A stretch of DNA of 64,000 nucleotides from Phytoactinopolyspora halotolerans (GTDB lineage Bacteria; Actinomycetota; Actinomycetes; Jiangellales; Jiangellaceae): the NCBI RefSeq assembly GCF_010550675.1, contig NZ_JAAGOA010000013.1:62001-126000 (forward strand). The letters run 5' to 3'. Positions 8,623-16,716 of this stretch are shown piece after piece. The notes beneath the pieces are model-generated. The model worked only from the letters and a program-made list of their open reading frames with translations. It had not been told where the DNA came from and ran no database searches. The translations under genes were made by a program, and so were the position numbers. Numbering within the stretch: the first letter of the stretch is position 1; each line of letters starts with the position of its first letter.

Positions 8623-10035
8623 TCAGCCGACGGCGCCTTCCATCTGCAGCTCGATCAGCCGGTTGAGCTCGAGGGCGTACTCCATCGGCAGCTCCCGGGC
8701 GATCGGCTCGATGAAGCCGCGCACGATCATCGCCATCGCCTCGTCCTCCGGGATCCCCCGGCTGGTCAGGTAGAACAGCTGCTCCTCGCTGACCTTGGAG
8801 ACGGTCGCCTCGTGCCCCATCGCCACGTCGTCGTTGCGGATGTCCACGTACGGGTACGTGTCCGAACGCGAGACCGTGTCCACCAGCAGCGCGTCGCACA
8901 GCACGTTACTGGCGCTGCCCGTCGCCCGTGGCATGACCTGAACCAGGCCACGGTAAGACGTGCGGCCGCCGCCCCGCGCGACCGACTTGGAGACGATCGA
9001 GCTGGACGTGTTCGGCGCCATGTGCACCATCTTCGCGCCCGAGTCCTGGTGCTGGTCCTCGCCGGCGAACGCCAGCGAAAGCGTCTCGCCCTTGGCGTGC
9101 TCGCCCATCAGCCAGATCGCCGGGTACTTCATGGTGACCTTGGAGCCGATGTTGCCGTCGACCCACTCCATGGTGGCGCCCTCGGCGGCGGTGGCCCGCT
9201 TGGTGACCAGGTTGTACACGTTGTTCGACCAGTTCTGGATGGTCGTGTAGCGGCAGCGTGCACCCTTCTTGACGACGATCTCGACGACGGCGCTGTGCAG
9301 CGAGTCGGACGAGTAGATCGGCGCGGTGCAGCCCTCGACATAGTGGACGTAGGCGTCCTCGTCGACGATGATCAGGGTTCGCTCGAACTGACCCATGTTC
9401 TCGGTGTTGATCCGGAAGTAGGCCTGCAACGGGATCTCGACGTGCACACCCTTCGGCACGTAGATGAACGACCCGCCGGACCAGACCGCCGTGTTCAGAG
9501 CGGAGAACTTGTTGTCCCCCGCCGGGATCACCGAGGCGAAGTACTCCTTGAACAGCTCCGGGTGCTCGCGCAGTCCGGTGTCGGTGTCCATGAAGATGAC
9601 ACCCTGCTCCTCCAGGTCCTCGCGGATCTGGTGGTAGACCACCTCGGACTCGTACTGTGCGGCCACACCGGCCACCAGCCGCTGCTTCTCCGCCTCGGGG
9701 ATGCCGAGCTTGTCATAGGTGTTCTTGATGTCCGCCGGCAACTCGTCCCAGGAGGTCGCCTGCTGCTCAGTGGAGCGGACGAAGTACTTGATGTTGTCGA
9801 AGTCGATGTCGGAGACGTCGGCGCCCCAGGTCGGCATCGGCTTCTTCTGGAACAGCCGCAGTGCCTTCAGACGCGTCTCGAGCATCCACTCAGGCTCGTT
9901 CTTCAGCGCGGAGATCTCCCGGACGACGTCCTCGCTCAGGCCGCGCTTCGCCGTCGCACCCGCGGTGTCGGGGTCCGCCCAGCCGTACTCATAGCGTCCG
10001 AGGCCTTCGAGTTCCGGATGTTCGATGGTGGTCAT
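8623..10035 (-). CDS. sufB: SufB, Fe-S cluster scaffold subunit
   Basis: 470-residue core scaffold protein on which the nascent Fe-S cluster is built. Characteristic stretches are [22 protein letters not shown] near residue 50 (hallmark MLETRLKAL), [30 protein letters not shown] (conserved Cys, about residue 226) and [12 protein letters not shown]. The C-terminus matches SufD in [21 protein letters not shown]. No intein is present, unlike some mycobacterial SufB proteins. It follows sufR by 18 bp and carries AAGGAG in the leader, with a small self-complementary AGGATCCT next to it. Co-transcribed with sufR. Confidence 0.97.
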   Translation of the reverse strand: MTTIEHPELEGLGRYEYGWADPDTAGATAKRGLSEDVVREISALKNEPEWMLETRLKALRLFQKKPMPTWGADVSDIDFDNIKYFVRSTEQQATSWDELPADIKNTYDKLGIPEAEKQRLVAGVAAQYESEVVYHQIREDLEEQGVIFMDTDTGLREHPELFKEYFASVIPAGDNKFSALNTAVWSGGSFIYVPKGVHVEIPLQAYFRINTENMGQFERTLIIVDEDAYVHYVEGCTAPIYSSDSLHSAVVEIVVKKGARCRYTTIQNWSNNVYNLVTKRATAAEGATMEWVDGNIGSKVTMKYPAIWLMGEHAKGETLSLAFAGEDQHQDSGAKMVHMAPNTSSSIVSKSVARGGGRTSYRGLVQVMPRATGSASNVLCDALLVDTVSRSDTYPYVDIRNDDVAMGHEATVSKVSEEQLFYLTSRGIPEDEAMAMIVRGFIEPIARELPMEYALELNRLIELQMEGAVG

Positions 10036-10053
10036 ATGCGAAGGATCCTCTCC

Positions 10054-10767
10054 TTAGGAATCGTCCGTGTCCCGCTGTGCTACCTCGACTGGTCGAGGTA
10101 CGTGTGTCGTGCACACGCCGTCGCCGTGTGCGATGGTCGCGATCCGCTGCACGTGGGTGTTCAGCAGTCGCGCGAACGCCTCGGTCTCCGCCTCGCAGAG
10201 CTGTGGAAACTGCTCGGCGACGTGCGCCACCGGGCAGTGGTGCTGGCATAGCTGCTCACCCTCGGTCACCGGCGATTCGGCCGCCGAGGCAGCGTACCCG
10301 TCGTCGCTCAGCGCCGCCGCCAGGGCCGATGTCCGGCCGCCTGGGTGGGCCGCCTGGATGATCGGCCGGTACCGCCGCTCCAACTCGGCCACGCGTCGCC
10401 GGGCGAACTCGGTGACGAGCTCCTCTCCCCCGGTTTCGGCCAGGAACCGAAGCGCACGGACCGCGAGATCATCGTAGGCCTGCTCGAATTCGTCCCGGCC
10501 CGCGTCGGTGAGGACGAAGACCTTCGCCGGCCGACCCCGACCGCGTTGACCGTAGACGCGCTGTTCGCGCGACTCGATCACACCGTCGCTCAGCAATGCG
10601 TCCAGATGCCGGCGCACTGCCGCTGGGGTGAGCCCGAGCTGATCGCCTAGCGCCGCCGCAGTGGACGGCCCGTTCTCTAGAATCGCCCGAGCAACGCGCT
10701 CACGTGTCCGGGCATGCGACTCCTGCACGACGGAGGTGCTCTCCGTCGCCGCGGTAGCCGCATGCAT
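10054..10767 (-). CDS. sufR: SufR, Fe-S-sensing repressor of the suf operon
   Basis: Winged-helix regulator (ArsR/DeoR-like) that represses suf when it carries an Fe-S cluster. The N-terminal HTH is ARAILENGPSTAAALGDQLG followed by VRRHLDALLSDGVIE. A wing region QRVYGQRGRGRPAKVFVLT follows. Near the C-terminus a C-x3-C-x12-C pattern (LCQHHC ... QLCEAE) matches the cluster ligands of actinobacterial SufR. The start is not certain: I use the ATG at 10767 (237 residues). A GTG at 10776 is possible, and a GTG at 10818 would lie inside the inverted repeat that looks like an operator. First gene of the operon; likely autoregulated. Confidence 0.92.
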   Translation of the reverse strand: MHAATAATESTSVVQESHARTRERVARAILENGPSTAAALGDQLGLTPAAVRRHLDALLSDGVIESREQRVYGQRGRGRPAKVFVLTDAGRDEFEQAYDDLAVRALRFLAETGGEELVTEFARRRVAELERRYRPIIQAAHPGGRTSALAAALSDDGYAASAAESPVTEGEQLCQHHCPVAHVAEQFPQLCEAETEAFARLLNTHVQRIATIAHGDGVCTTHVPRPVEVAQRDTDDS

Positions 10768-10811
10768 GTTTTTCACAACACCATCGTGCTCTATTTCCGC
10801 GCGCCATACAA

Positions 10812-10840
10812 ATGCCACGCCGCCGGGATGCGAGTGGCAT
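10812..10840. promoter_or_regulatory. inverted repeat upstream of sufR (candidate SufR operator)
   Basis: ATGCCAC (10812-10818) and GTGGCAT (10834-10840) form 7-bp perfect arms around a 15-bp centre, 45 bp before the proposed sufR start and next to the iron box. The placement fits autoregulation by SufR, but the match to characterised SufR sites has not been tested. Confidence 0.45.
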
Positions 10841-10847
10841 CAATCAC

Positions 10848-10866
10848 GCAGGTCAGCCTTACCTAA
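10848..10866 (-). promoter_or_regulatory. IdeR/DtxR-like iron box upstream of the suf operon
   Basis: On the minus strand the 19 bases read TTAGGTAAGGCTGACCTGC and match 15 of 19 positions of the IdeR/DmdR consensus TTAGGTTAGGCTAACCTAA. The box lies about 80 bp upstream of sufR and reads into the operon. Its first 12 bases are identical to those of the box at 37223-37241. This implies iron-dependent repression in addition to SufR. Confidence 0.65.
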
Positions 10867-11006
10867 TTGAGTGACGTCGGGATGCTTGACATGGCGGCCA
10901 TCTGCCAGGCGCCCGAGAGTCCGCCAGTGAGACGACCTCCCCAGGGCCCCGCCGCGCGCCAGAGCCGTCGAAGATGGCCGGTACTCCATCATGCTTGGAA
11001 ATACTC

Positions 11007-11036
11007 TTGCGTTCGCATGTATGTTCGATGTAGGGT
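11007..11036 (+). promoter_or_regulatory. candidate promoter with SOS-like (LexA) box for the DUF222 gene
   Basis: TCGCATGTATGTTCGA at 11013-11028 matches 10 of the 12 fixed positions of the actinobacterial SOS box TCGAAC-N4-GTTCGA. It lies between a weak -35 (TTGCGT, 11007-11012) and a good -10 (TAGGGT, 11031-11036), an ideal place for a repressor. The gene starts about 135 nt downstream. Confidence 0.55.
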
Positions 11037-11171
11037 GGGTTTATCAGTGTTGGAGCGGTGTTGTTTCTGGTTTCCGCTCGGTGTGTTTGAGTTCTGTGGT
11101 GGTTGGTGTGGGTTCGGCGGGTGCGGCCGGCCCGGTCCGTTGACCGTTGTGCCTTTTGGAGGCCGGCCGCC

Positions 11172-14030
11172 ATGTCCGTTCAACCCCATCCCAGCGACGA
11201 CGACGCCGTGCCCGGTGACGCTGTCCACGACGACGCCGTGCCCCGCGGTAGCGGCGACGACGAGCCCCGCCGCGACGGCGACGACGGCGAGCCCTGCAAC
11301 GACGCGCGTCCCGGTGACGATGCGCCGGTGCGGCGTGGCGGTGATGCCGCGGCCCGCCACGGCGACGGCGGTGGCGACGAGGACTCTGGCGGTGGCGGTG
11401 GTGGGCCGTGGCCGGTTCCGCAGGGCCTGGATGCGGTGCCGGCGGGTGCGGATCTGCTGGCGATGTTGGAGGACATCCCGATCGCGGGCGTGTCCGGGCG
11501 TGACACCGTCGAGGTGATGAAGGCGGCCTACCGCCAGGCCACCCGGGACCGGGCGTTGTTCCTGCTGTGTCTGCTGGAGACCGGGATGCGGGTACCCGGC
11601 TCGGCGGACACGCTGCAACGGGTACAGGTGCCGGGAGAGTTCGCCCCGGAGGAGGCCCGCGCGGCGCTGGTGTGGTCACGTTCACGCGCCGGGCGGGTGT
11701 TCGGTTTCGCCTACGACATCCACCATCGCCTGCCCATGCTGGGTCAGGCGATGCTGACCGGGGTGTTGGACGAGCCCCGCGCGCAGGCCTTCGTGTCCTG
11801 GACCGACGGCCTCGACGATGATCAGGCCGGCTACATCTGCGCCTTCCTGCTCCCGGACGCGCCGGGGATGACGGTGGCGGAGTTGATCGATGCGATCAAG
11901 AAAGCCGCGATCGCGATCGACCCCGAGTGGGCGGAGAAGAAGTACCGCAAAGCAATCCGGGGTCGCCGGGTGGTGGGCTCGCGTAACCCTGACGGCAGCG
12001 CGAACGTGGCCGGCTACGACCTGCCCATCGACCGGGCCGCCGCCGCGTGCGAGCGTATCGACGTGTTGGCGCGGGCGTGTAAGAAGGCCGGTGATACCCG
12101 CAAGATCGACCACATCCGGGTCGATCTGTTCCTCGGCATGCTCGACGGGACGCTGGAAGACCTCGACGAAGACCAGATCATCACCCACATCCTCAACCAC
12201 CCCTTCACCGACGACACCACCACCAACACCAGCGGCGGAACCGACCGTCCCAGCGGCGATGGCCCCGCCACCAGCAACGACCCCGACAATGGAACCGACG
12301 ACGACCACGGCCACGGCGGTTCCGACGACCAGGGCAACGGCAACGACCCCGACGGCGACGACGACGGCTCCAGCGGCGGGCCTGGTGGTTCCGACGATCA
12401 GGGCGGCGACGGCTCCAGCGGCGGGCCTGGTGGTTCCGGCGGTGCGGGCGACGGCAGCGACCCTGACGGTTCGGGCGGTTCCGACGACGACGGCGGTCCT
12501 GGTGACCGCTCCGGCGGTTCCGACGCTCCGGGTGGCGGTAGCGGGCCTGACGCTCCCGACGACGACAGCCCCGGTGACGACGGCTCCGGCGGCGGTGACG
12601 CCGCCGGCGACGGTGGCCCTGGCTCTGGCGGCGGCTGTGCAGGTCGTGACTCCGGCCGGCGCGGCGGCAAGGATGGTTCCTCCAGCGCTCGCACCACGAG
12701 CACGAACACGTGCGATCCTCACGATGACGCGGGCACGACCGGCCCTGCCGGCCAGACCGATACACCCGGTAGCGGTGCGACCAGCTCTCCCACCGACGAC
12801 AACACAGCCTCGGCTGATGCGGATGGTGCGGGTGCGTCATCGTCGCGCCCTGGTGTGGGTGGTTGGTCGGTGCCGGAGTTGCGTATCGGGTTGGCGAGCC
12901 TGCTCGGTGTGGACGAGCACCCCGGTGAGATCCCCGCCTGGGACTTCGTTCCCGCCGCCGTGGCCCGCCAGATCGCCGCACGAATGCACTCCGCGCAGTG
13001 GCGGTTCGCCATCTGCAACGACGACGGGCAGTTGATCCAGACCGGAATCACCACCGCCCGGCCCCGCTCACCGGATGGGCAAGTGGTGCGTCGGGATGCC
13101 CGCCGTGGCGGGATCCTCGAGCTGCATGTCACCATCTCGATGCTGGCCCGCCTGGCCACCCTGATCCACACCGCCACCGACGGCCAGGCGGCGGACGAGC
13201 CTGCCCACGCCCAGATACCGGTGCAGGAGTGTGCCCGTTGGGCCGCGGTCATCACCGACCTCGCCCGCCAACACACCACCGCCACCGCCGGCGAGACCAC
13301 CACCGGCACCCACACGGGTTCGAGTAACGGTTCCGGCACCGGTACGAGTCCCGGGTCCGGCACCAGTACGGGTTCCGGCCACGGAGCGGGTTCCGGTATC
13401 GGCACCGCCAATGGCGCCGGAACAGGTGACGGTGCCGACGCGGACACGGGCGTGCGTCGGCGTCGCGCCGGCGCCGGGCTACGCCGGCACATCCAGATCC
13501 GAGACCGCACCTGCACACACCCGACCTGCCGGATGCCCGCCGTACGGGCGGATCAGGACCACGAACACGAATTCTGCCTCGGCGGACTCACCGTCGCGGG
13601 CAACCTGGCCTGCCTATGCCGCCACGACCACCGCCTACGCCACGACGGCGGCTGGAAAGCCCACCGCCCCGACACCGGCACCACCATCTGGCACAGCCCG
13701 CTCGGACACCGCTACACCAACCGCGCCCCAGCGATCATCCCCACCCTGCCCAACCCCCACCCCGCAACCACCAGGAACGACCACCACACCAACGACGACA
13801 GTGACGATGCCGGCGACGGCGGGCACGGCAGTAAGGCGCGTGTGGCCGAGAAACTACGCCGCATCCGCCACGCCACCACCGCAACCGCCGACCAAGGCAA
13901 CCGCAACGCTGACAGCGCCGATCACGCTTCGGACCGTGAGGGCACTACGGAACCCGCTGACATGACGAACAGCACCACCGCCCAACGCCTCAGCGTCCGC
14001 CCCGAAGACGACGAAATACCGCCCTTCTGA
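11172..14030 (+). CDS. DUF222 / HNH endonuclease domain protein (13E12 repeat family) with long low-complexity spacer
   Basis: 952 residues from the ATG 11172, preceded by TTGGAGG. Order: acidic, Asp/Gly-rich leader (residues 1-80); DUF222 core (about 85-350, LEDIPIAGVSGRDTVEVMKAA through KIDHIRVDLFLGMLDGTLEDL as boundaries); a spacer of about 190 residues made almost only of Gly, Ser, Asp and Pro; a second folded part (WSVPELRIGLASLLGVDE to CARWAAVITDLAR); a Gly/Ser/Thr-repeat linker; then an HNH nuclease motif (RDRTCTHPTCRMP, DQDHEHEFCLGG, CRHDHRLRHDGGW) and a hydrophilic tail. The family is abundant and mobile-like in actinobacteria and its cellular job is not established. The spacer is unusually long. 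The promoter has an SOS-like box and a stem-loop follows the gene. Confidence 0.88.
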   Translation: MSVQPHPSDDDAVPGDAVHDDAVPRGSGDDEPRRDGDDGEPCNDARPGDDAPVRRGGDAAARHGDGGGDEDSGGGGGGPWPVPQGLDAVPAGADLLAMLEDIPIAGVSGRDTVEVMKAAYRQATRDRALFLLCLLETGMRVPGSADTLQRVQVPGEFAPEEARAALVWSRSRAGRVFGFAYDIHHRLPMLGQAMLTGVLDEPRAQAFVSWTDGLDDDQAGYICAFLLPDAPGMTVAELIDAIKKAAIAIDPEWAEKKYRKAIRGRRVVGSRNPDGSANVAGYDLPIDRAAAACERIDVLARACKKAGDTRKIDHIRVDLFLGMLDGTLEDLDEDQIITHILNHPFTDDTTTNTSGGTDRPSGDGPATSNDPDNGTDDDHGHGGSDDQGNGNDPDGDDDGSSGGPGGSDDQGGDGSSGGPGGSGGAGDGSDPDGSGGSDDDGGPGDRSGGSDAPGGGSGPDAPDDDSPGDDGSGGGDAAGDGGPGSGGGCAGRDSGRRGGKDGSSSARTTSTNTCDPHDDAGTTGPAGQTDTPGSGATSSPTDDNTASADADGAGASSSRPGVGGWSVPELRIGLASLLGVDEHPGEIPAWDFVPAAVARQIAARMHSAQWRFAICNDDGQLIQTGITTARPRSPDGQVVRRDARRGGILELHVTISMLARLATLIHTATDGQAADEPAHAQIPVQECARWAAVITDLARQHTTATAGETTTGTHTGSSNGSGTGTSPGSGTSTGSGHGAGSGIGTANGAGTGDGADADTGVRRRRAGAGLRRHIQIRDRTCTHPTCRMPAVRADQDHEHEFCLGGLTVAGNLACLCRHDHRLRHDGGWKAHRPDTGTTIWHSPLGHRYTNRAPAIIPTLPNPHPATTRNDHHTNDDSDDAGDGGHGSKARVAEKLRRIRHATTATADQGNRNADSADHASDREGTTEPADMTNSTTAQRLSVRPEDDEIPPF

Positions 14031-14045
14031 AGCGACAGACTGGCG

Positions 14046-14076
14046 GGGCTGAAGCCGGGCAGTGCCGCTTCAGCCC
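14046..14076 (+). terminator. stem-loop after the DUF222 gene
   Basis: GGGCTGAAGC (14046-14055) pairs perfectly with GCTTCAGCCC (14067-14076) around an 11-nt loop, 15 bp after the stop codon. No U-run follows, as is common for actinobacterial terminators. Confidence 0.65.
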
Positions 14077-14121
14077 TGCCATCTGGCTGGGATACTGGGG
14101 CAACCGAGTGAGGGAGGGCCG

Positions 14122-14817
14122 ATGGAGGGCACGGTCGTCGTGATCGGAGCCACGGTGCTCGCGGTGGTGCTGGTCATCGTCATGTTCACCGCCGTCAGCG
14201 CCAAGCGGCGACGCCAAGCTCTCCAAGAGCTGGCGCATCTACATGGCTGGCAGTGGGTCCACCGCAAGGACTCCCTGCCCTCAACCTTTCCGCCCGGTCC
14301 CCCGTTCCGCGGACACCCTCGCCGCGCCAAGGCCCGCAACGTCATCACCGGCCGGCACCAAGATCGCGAGTTCGTCGCCTTCGAGTACTACTACGTCACC
14401 ACAACGTCGACCGGCCAGCATGCGAGCAGCACAACGCACTACTACGCCGTCTGGCGAATCGCCCTGCCCGCCTCGCTTCCACCGATTTCTCTCGGCGCGG
14501 AAGGCGTGCTGGGCGGCAAGTTCGCGCAGGCCTTCGGCTTCCGCCGGATGAATACCGGCAACGACGAGTTCGACCGGCGGTTCAAGGTGAAGTGTGACGA
14601 TCAGGACTTCGGTGCGCGCCTGCTCCATCCGGCCATGGTGAACCTGCTGATGGACACTGGCACGTGGGCTTGGCGGATCGACGGCAACGTCATGCTCTCC
14701 TACTCCAAGGGCCACCTCGACGCCGACGACGTGCTTCCCCGGCTCGAGCTCATGAATCGCGTCCTCGACCACGTCCCCAGTGAGATATGGGCACAGTACG
14801 GCCGCTCCCCCGCGTGA
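14122..14817 (+). CDS. single-pass membrane protein, unknown function
   Basis: 231 residues. One N-terminal membrane helix (residues 3-25, VVVIGATVLAVVLVIVMFTAV) is followed by a basic stop-transfer segment (SAKRRRQ), so the rest is probably cytoplasmic. The soluble part contains ELAHLHGWQWVHRKD, an FVAFEYYYVTTTS strand region and GFRRMNTGNDEFDRRFKVKCDD. This organisation resembles actinobacterial DUF3137-like proteins, but I cannot confirm that. The ATG at 14122 has GAGGGAGGG 4-5 nt upstream. It lies in the same direction as, and 46 bp before, the ABC transporter genes; a functional link is not evident. Confidence 0.7.
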   Translation: MEGTVVVIGATVLAVVLVIVMFTAVSAKRRRQALQELAHLHGWQWVHRKDSLPSTFPPGPPFRGHPRRAKARNVITGRHQDREFVAFEYYYVTTTSTGQHASSTTHYYAVWRIALPASLPPISLGAEGVLGGKFAQAFGFRRMNTGNDEFDRRFKVKCDDQDFGARLLHPAMVNLLMDTGTWAWRIDGNVMLSYSKGHLDADDVLPRLELMNRVLDHVPSEIWAQYGRSPA

Positions 14818-14863
14818 GCTCCCGCCATCCGGATCAGCCCGGCACACATGGGAGACTCACAGG

Positions 14864-15787
14864 GTGAGTATGTCCCGTGCCGTGGAGATCGCTGCGCTGA
14901 CCAAGCGGTACGGTGACACGACCGCCGTGACCGGCCTCGATCTGACCGTCGAGCGAGGCACCATCACCTCCCTGCTCGGACCCAACGGCGCCGGCAAAAC
15001 CACCACCGTGGAATGCTGCGTGGGTTTCCGCCGCCCGGATTCCGGCACCGTCCGAGTCCTCGGCCTCGACCCGCGCCGCGACGGGTCCCGGCTGCGCCCT
15101 CGCATCGGCGTCATGCTGCAGGAAGGCGCCGGCCTGTATCCGGGGTCGCGCGCCGCCGAACTGATCGCCCATCTTGCCCGCCTGCATGCCAGCCCGCTGG
15201 ACGTCCCTACGCTGGTCGAACGCCTAGGATTGGGCGAGGCGGGCAAAACCCCGATCCGGCGACTCTCCGGCGGTCAGCGCCAACGCGTGGCGCTCGCAGC
15301 CGCACTGGTAGGTCGCCCGGAGCTGGTCTTTCTAGATGAGCCAACCGCCGGCCTCGATCCGCAGATGCGCCGCTCCGTGTGGGAGCTGCTCGGCGATCTT
15401 CGCGCCGACGGCGTCACGGTGGTGCTGACCACACATCTGATCGATGAGGCCGAGCAGCTCTCGGATGACGTCGCCATCGTCGACCGCGGTCGCCTTGTAG
15501 CTCGAGGGTCTCCCCTCGAGCTCACCAAGCAGGACGAGTCGACCGTTCAGTTCACCGGGCCGCCGCGGATGGGCCTGGAGTCGTTGCGTCAAGCGCTACC
15601 CGAGAGCAGCACGGTCGACGAGAGCGCTCCTGGTCGCTACGTGGTTCGTGGACAGGTGACCCCCCAGCTGCTCGCGACGGTGACATCGTGGTGTGCCGCG
15701 CACGACGTCATGCCCGAAGGACTGCAGGTCGGACGGCGCTCGCTGGAGGACGTGGTGCTCGAGCTCACCGGACGGAGGACGCAATGA
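14864..15787 (+). CDS. ABC-2 type exporter, ATP-binding subunit
   Basis: 307-residue ATPase of a DrrA/CcmA-like export system. Walker A is GPNGAGKTT, the signature LSGGQRQRVALA and Walker B LVFLDEPTAGLDP, followed by the switch His in LTTHLIDEAEQL. About 90 residues after the ATPase core form the C-terminal domain typical of drug or lipid exporters. I chose the GTG at 14864, with GGAG 10 nt upstream; the ATG at 14870 is also possible. The stop overlaps the ATG of a 38-codon ORF and the permease follows at 15897. The substrate is unknown. Confidence 0.9.
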   Translation: MSMSRAVEIAALTKRYGDTTAVTGLDLTVERGTITSLLGPNGAGKTTTVECCVGFRRPDSGTVRVLGLDPRRDGSRLRPRIGVMLQEGAGLYPGSRAAELIAHLARLHASPLDVPTLVERLGLGEAGKTPIRRLSGGQRQRVALAAALVGRPELVFLDEPTAGLDPQMRRSVWELLGDLRADGVTVVLTTHLIDEAEQLSDDVAIVDRGRLVARGSPLELTKQDESTVQFTGPPRMGLESLRQALPESSTVDESAPGRYVVRGQVTPQLLATVTSWCAAHDVMPEGLQVGRRSLEDVVLELTGRRTQ

Positions 15788-15900
15788 CCGATCCTCGCGG
15801 CATGGCACGCTCAGCGCCGCCAGATTCCGCGCATATCGGGCGGGTCGACGTCTCCGCAGCGTGCCACGCACGATCTCTGGACGTGCCATGCCCCGGATGA
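15784..15900 (+). CDS. 38-residue ORF bridging ATPase and permease genes
   Basis: ATG 15784 overlaps the stop of the ATPase gene (ATGA), and its own stop (15898-15900) overlaps ATG 15897 of the permease (ATGA). The encoded peptide, beginning MTDPRGMARSAPPD, has no hydrophobic segment. It may be a coupling leader that carries ribosomes from one cistron to the next, or the remnant of an earlier permease N-terminus in another frame. Real as an ORF; its function is unproven. Confidence 0.4.
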   Translation: MTDPRGMARSAPPDSAHIGRVDVSAACHARSLDVPCPG

Positions 15901-16655
15901 CGCACGTACCCGCCCCGGGATCCGCGCCGGTCTGGCGGATGCTGACCACACAGACGACCTTCGAGACCCGGCTGCTACTGCGCAACGGCGAGCAGTTGCT
16001 GCTCACCGCCGTCATCCCGGTGGTCTTGCTCGCCCTGCTCACTGCGGTCCCTGTGTTCGACACTGCCGGCTACGACCGGGTCGACTTCCTGGTTCCGGGC
16101 ATCCTGGCGCTGACCGTCATGTCCACGGCGTTCACCTCGCTGGCGATCGCCACCGGGTACGAGCGCCGATACGGCGTACTCAAACGGCTCGCCGTCTCAC
16201 CGCTCCCCAGGTGGGCCTTACTGCTGTCGAAGGCATTGACCGTGCTGGTCATCGAGGCACTGCAAGTGACACTGGTGGGTGGCCTCGGCCTCGCCCTGGG
16301 CTGGCAGCCGCGCGGCTCCATCCTCGCCGTCGCGGCTCTGTTGATCGCGGGGACGCTAGCCTTCGCGGGCCTTGCGCTGCTGATGGCCGGTACGCTGCGA
16401 GCCGAGGCCACGCTGGCGGCAGCGAACCTCGTGTACCTGCTCTTGCTGGTGCTCGGCGGCGTCGTCATCCCCTTCGACCAGCTGCCGGGCTGGCTGGCGG
16501 CTGGGGCCGGGGTAACTCCGACGGGAGCCCTGGCCGATGGGCTGCGCTCCGTCCTCGCCGACGGCGGCGGCGTGCCGTGGGGCGACATCGGCATACTGAC
16601 GGCATGGTCGGCCGTGGGCTTAGCCGCGGCCGCCCGCTGGTTCCGGTGGGAATGA
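15897..16655 (+). CDS. ABC-2 type exporter, permease subunit
   Basis: 252 residues with six hydrophobic segments (from LLLTAVIPVVLLALLTAV near residue 30 to the helix at about 230) and an ABC-2 core that includes VLKRLAVSPLPRW, the loop before membrane segment 3. It forms the membrane channel for the ATPase encoded just upstream. The ATG at 15897 gives the usual family length; an ATG at 15888 would add MPR. It ends 61 bp before ctaA. The downstream position of ctaA is common in actinobacteria, where this exporter pair is a frequent neighbour of heme A synthase, but a role in cytochrome biogenesis is only an inference. Confidence 0.88.
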   Translation: MTHVPAPGSAPVWRMLTTQTTFETRLLLRNGEQLLLTAVIPVVLLALLTAVPVFDTAGYDRVDFLVPGILALTVMSTAFTSLAIATGYERRYGVLKRLAVSPLPRWALLLSKALTVLVIEALQVTLVGGLGLALGWQPRGSILAVAALLIAGTLAFAGLALLMAGTLRAEATLAAANLVYLLLLVLGGVVIPFDQLPGWLAAGAGVTPTGALADGLRSVLADGGGVPWGDIGILTAWSAVGLAAAARWFRWE

Positions 16656-16704
16656 CCGCCCTGGTGGGGTTGATACCGCGCCCGAGGCCTGGGGAACCGC
16701 CCAC

Positions 16705-16710
16705 TAAGAT
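16705..16710 (+). promoter_or_regulatory. -10 element of ctaA (leaderless architecture)
   Basis: TAAGAT is followed by 6 nt and then the GTG start of ctaA, with no Shine-Dalgarno sequence. The spacing places the transcription start on or next to the start codon. The same TAAGATGGC string precedes the gene at 37251. Confidence 0.55.
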
Positions 16711-16716
16711 GGCACG

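Noticed and set aside
8623-10035. Intein in SufB
   Set aside because: SufB inteins are known in mycobacteria, but this protein has normal length and uninterrupted motifs.
12230-12660. CRISPR-like array in the DUF222 gene
   Set aside because: The repeats are irregular Gly/Ser/Asp codons in frame, without uniform spacers, and lie inside an intact coding sequence.
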